DNA from: Clusia tigrina
Lineage: Eukaryota > Arthropoda > Insecta > Diptera > Clusiidae
Reading direction: 5' to 3'
NCBI GenBank assembly: GCA_920105625.2
Contig: CAKKTE020000288.1
Location: 930,001 to 994,000 of the forward strand
Length of the DNA: 64,000 nt
Shown here: in pieces, positions 60,805 through 64,000 of the stretch
Layout of the letters: the number at the start of each line of letters is the position of its first letter
Numbering within the stretch: position 1 is the first letter of the stretch
The notes under the pieces: generated by a model
What the model saw: only the letters and a program-made list of their open reading frames with translations
The model's database searches: none
What the model was told of the DNA's origin: nothing
Position numbers and translations under genes: made by a program

Positions 60805-63800
60805 CTTTTTACTGGAACGTCATAAAACCTTGCAATTTTGTAACAATAAAGTACTCGAGCCTCTTGTCAATTTAAGCAATCGCTTAAAGCTATGCTACCA
60901 TTGAGTCCCAAATCAAACACTTATAAAACTTCAAATGGCGCTAACTTCTATACGGTACGTCCTACACCTATCAAAGTTTGCAACATACAAATGCTTGTAA
61001 CTTTTTACTAGAGCTTCATAAAACCTTGAAATTTTGTAACAATAAAGTACTCGAGCCTCTTGTCAATTTAAGCTATCGCTCAAAGCTATGCTACCCTTGA
61101 GTCCCAAATCAAATACTGATAAAACTGAAAATGGCCCTAACTTCTATACGGTACGTCCTACACTTATCAAAGTTTGCAACATACAAATGCTTGTAACTTT
61201 TTACTGGAGCGTCATAAAACCTCAAAATATTGTAACAATAAAGTACTCGAGCCTCTTGTCAATTTAAGCAATCGCTTAAAGCTATGCTACCTTTGAGTCC
61301 CAAATCAAACACTGATAAAACTTCAAATGGCCCTAACTCCTATACGGTACGTCCTACACCTATCAAAGTTTGCAACATACAAATGCTTGTACCTTTTTAC
61401 TGGAGCGTCATAAAAACTTGAAATTTTGTAACAGTAAAGTACTCGAGCCTCTTGTCAATTTAAGCTATCGCTCAAAGCAATGCTACCCTTGAGTCCCAAA
61501 TCAAACACTGATAAAGCTTCAAATGGCCCTGACTTCTATACGGTACGTCCTACACCTATCAAAGTTTGCAACATACAAATGCTTGTAACTTTTTACTGGA
61601 GCGTCATAAAACCTTGCAATTTTCTAACAATAAAGCTCGAGCCTCTTGTTAATTTAAGCTATCGCTCAAAGCTATGCTACCCTTGAGTCCCAAATCAAAC
61701 ACTGATAAAACTTCAAATGGCCCTAACTCCTATACGGTACGTCCTACACCTATCAAAGTTTGCAACATACAAATGCTTGTACCTTTTTACTGGAGCGTCA
61801 TAAAACCTTGAAATTTTGTAACAGTAAAGTACTCGAGCCTCTTGTCAATTTAAGCTATCGCTCAAAGCAATGCTACCCTTGAGTCCCAAATCGAACACTG
61901 ATAAAACTTCAAATGGCCCTAACTTCTATACGGTACGTCCTACACCTATCAAAGGTTGCAGCATACAAATGCTTGTAACTTTTTACTGGAGCGTCATAAA
62001 ACCTTGAAATTTTGTAACAATAAAGTACTCGAGCCTCTTGTCAATTTAATCTATCGCTCAAAGCTATGCTACCCTTGAGTCCCAAATCAAACACTGATAT
62101 AGCTTCAAATGGCCCTGACTTCTATACGGTACGTCCTACAGCTATCAAAGTTTGCAACATACAAATGCTTGTAACTTTTTACTGGAGCGTCACAAAACCT
62201 TGCAATTTTGTAACAATAAAGTACTCGAGCCTCTTGTTAATTTAAGCTATCGCTCAAAGCTATGCTACCCTTGAGTCCCAAATCAAACACTGATAAAACT
62301 TCAAATGGCCCTAACTTCTATACGGTACGTCCTACACCTATCAAAGTTTGCAACATACAAATGCTTGTAACTTTTTACTGGAGCGTCATAAAACCTTGCA
62401 ATTTTGTAACAATAAAGTACTCGAGCCTCTTGTTAATTTAAGCTATCGCTCAAAGCTATGCTACCCTTGAGTCCCAAATCAAACACTGATAAAGCTTCAA
62501 ATGGCCCTGACTTCTATACGGTAGGTCCTACAGCTATCAAAGTTTGCAACATACAAATGCTTGTAACTTTTTACTGGAGCGTCATAAAACCTTGCAATTT
62601 TGTAACAATAAAGTACTCGAGCCTCTTGTTAATTTAAGCTATCGCTCAAAGCTATGCTACCCTTGAGTCCCAAATCAAACACTGATAAAACTTCAAATGG
62701 CCCTAACTCCTATACGGTACGTCCTACACCTATCAAAGTTTGCAACATACAAATGCTTGTACCTTTTTACTGGAGCGTCATAAAACCTTGAAATTTTGTA
62801 ACAGTAAAGTACTCGAGCCTCTTGTCTATTTAAGCTATCGCTCAAAGCTATGCTACCCCTGAGTCCCAAATCAAACACTGATAAAACTTCAAATGGCCCT
62901 AACTTCTATACGGTACGTCCTACACTTATCAAAGTTTGCAACATACAAATGCTTGTAACTTTTTACTGGAGCGCCATAAAACCTTGCAATTTTCTAACAA
63001 TAAAGTACTCGACCCTCTTGTTAATTTAAGCTCTCGCTCAAAGCTATGCTACCCTTCAGTTCCAAATCAAACACTGATAAAACTGCAAATGGCCCTAACT
63101 TCTATACGGTACGTCCTACACTTATCAAAGTTTGCAACATACAAATGCTTGTAACTTTTTACTGGAGCGTCATAAAACCTCAAAATATTGTAACAATAAA
63201 GTACTCGAGCCTCTTGTCAATTTAAGTTATCGCTCAAAGCTATGCTACCCCTGAGTCCCAAATCAAACACTGATAAAACTTCAAATGGCCCTAACTTCTA
63301 TACGGTACGTCCTACACCTATCAAAGTTTGCAACATACAAATGCTTGTAACTTTTTACTGTAGCGTCATAAAACCTTGAAATTTTGTAACAGTAAAGTAC
63401 TCGACCCTCTTGTCAATTTAAGCTATCGCTCAAAGCTATGCTACCCTTGAGTCCCAAATCGAACAGTGATAAAACTTCAAATGGCCCTAACTACTATACG
63501 GTACGTCCTACACCTATCAAAGTTTGCAACAAACAAGTGCTTGTAACTTTTTACTGGAACGTCATAAAACCTTGCAATTTTGTAACAATAAAGTACTCGA
63601 GCCTCTTGTCAATTTAAGCAATCGCTTAAAGCTATGCTACCTTTGAGTCCCAAATCAAACACTTATAAAACTTCAAATGGCGCTAACTTCTATACGGTAC
63701 GTCCTACACCTATCAAAGTTTGCAACATACAAATGCTTGTAACTTTTTACTAGAGCTTCATAAAACCTTGAAATTTTGTAACAATAAAGTACTCGAGCCT

Positions 63801-64000
63801 CTTGTCAATTTAAGCTATCGCTCAAAGCTATGCTACCCTTGAGTCCCAAATCAAATACTGATAAAACTTAAAATGGCCCTAACTTCTATACGGTACGTCC
63901 TACACTTATCAAAGTTTGCAACATACAAATGCTTGTAACTTTTTACTGGAGCGTCATAAAACCTCAAAATATTGTAACAATAAAGTACTCGAGCCTCTTG

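Larger units (their letters stand above)
1..64000 (+). repeat. 196-bp satellite DNA array, head to tail, filling the window
   Basis: The same unit of about 196 bp recurs from end to end, always on the same strand. Landmarks such as CTACCCTTGAGTCCC, GGTACGTCCTACACC, TTGCAACATACAAATGC and CAATTTAAG return at fixed phase. Phased from base 1, and allowing for the individual length changes listed separately (net -64 nt), the window holds 326 units plus 168 bp, and I checked the phase about every 2 kb. Neighbouring units usually differ at several positions, while units several monomers apart can be nearly identical, which is the signature of higher-order repeats. No transposon, unique DNA or inversion interrupts it. 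Similar arrays in other eukaryotes form centromeres or heterochromatic knobs; that role here is inference, because sequence alone does not show the site of kinetochore assembly. I do not recognise the family or species. Confidence 0.98.
51230..64000 (+). repeat. Domain 16: divergent HOR domain with private variants and many small deletions
   Basis: Variants I found only here include CCTCAAAATATTG (near 51665, 52628, 54958, 56330, 58480, 61220, 63179, 63962), CCTGTAAC with ACTGAAGCG (51243, 54144, 55516, 57667, 60210), CACTTATAAAAC (54656, 56028, 58180, 60918, 63660), AACTGAAAATGG and CTTCAGTTCC. Spacings of the CCTGTAAC unit are 15, 7, 11 and 13 units, so no single HOR period holds. This fifth of the window contains 51 of its 64 net missing nucleotides. 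Units related to the GTGC / CTCGACCC cassette show descent from the same family. The array continues past the right edge. Confidence 0.85.

Noticed and set aside
1..64000. CRISPR array
   Set aside because: Periodicity is 196 bp with no alternation of short conserved repeat and unique spacer; the whole unit is conserved, and no cas genes are present.
1..64000. CENP-B box
   Set aside because: I looked for TTCG followed at the right distance by CGGG on both strands. CTCGGGCC units have the last part only by chance and lack the rest.
1..64000. rDNA, tRNA, telomere repeat or transposon fragments
   Set aside because: No stretch departs from the monomer phase, so there is no room for another element. 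No telomere-like short repeat was seen.
1..64000. Assignment to a named satellite family or species
   Set aside because: The monomer is unlike the satellite consensus sequences I can recall with confidence. A database search of the 196-bp consensus would decide this.

Overview
The whole window is one uninterrupted satellite DNA array. A 196-bp monomer is repeated head to tail in a single orientation from base 1 to base 64000. If monomers are phased from the first base, and every length change I could find is counted, the window holds 326 monomers plus 168 bp. There is no unique sequence, transposon, gene, RNA gene, microsatellite, strand switch or gap. Arrays of this kind, with near-nucleosome-length AT-rich units arranged in higher-order repeats (HORs), are typical of eukaryotic centromeres or large heterochromatic blocks. 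I cannot name the species. A plant or animal nuclear genome assembled from long reads is the natural reading; a bacterial genome is very unlikely. The hand-counted consensus composition is A65 T58 C47 G26, about 37% GC, with more C than G on the given strand.

Layout. 1-3.06 kb: a 9-monomer HOR, about 1.7 copies. 3.06-12.3 kb: a mosaic with 12-, 8- and 6-monomer periods, marked by units carrying TAGGGTACG and CTCGGGCC. 12.3-14.1 kb: a short block of GTATGCAAC and CTTGAGCG units. 14.1-20.8 kb: 9-, 6- and 8-monomer HORs marked by CACTTTTAAAAC. 20.8-22.3 kb: the GTGCGTCCTAAACC block. 22.3-23.6 kb: a cluster of 195-bp CTCAGTCAA units. 23.6-26.5, 26.5-28.45 and 28.45-29.3 kb: further copies of earlier or later block types. 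29.3-47.6 kb: largely a second copy of the 3-22 kb order, displaced by 126-128 monomers (about 25 kb). 47.6-51.2 kb: a 10-monomer HOR and a copy of the 28.5-29.3 kb block. 51.2-64.0 kb: a distinct domain with private variants (CTCAAAATATT, CCTGTAAC, CACTTATAAAAC) and most of the window's deletions.

There are no genes to work together. All open frames are short, begin at TTG or GTG, run past one monomer and recur with the repeat, so no coding sequence is annotated. The interest lies in the evolution and possible chromatin function of the array. It shows a ~25-kb macro-repeat, an apparently identical 1,568-bp tandem duplication, visible unequal-crossover junctions, a compensated hairpin variant, a cryptic two-half structure inside the monomer, and one domain with excess deletions. 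No new enzymatic or defence system is present.
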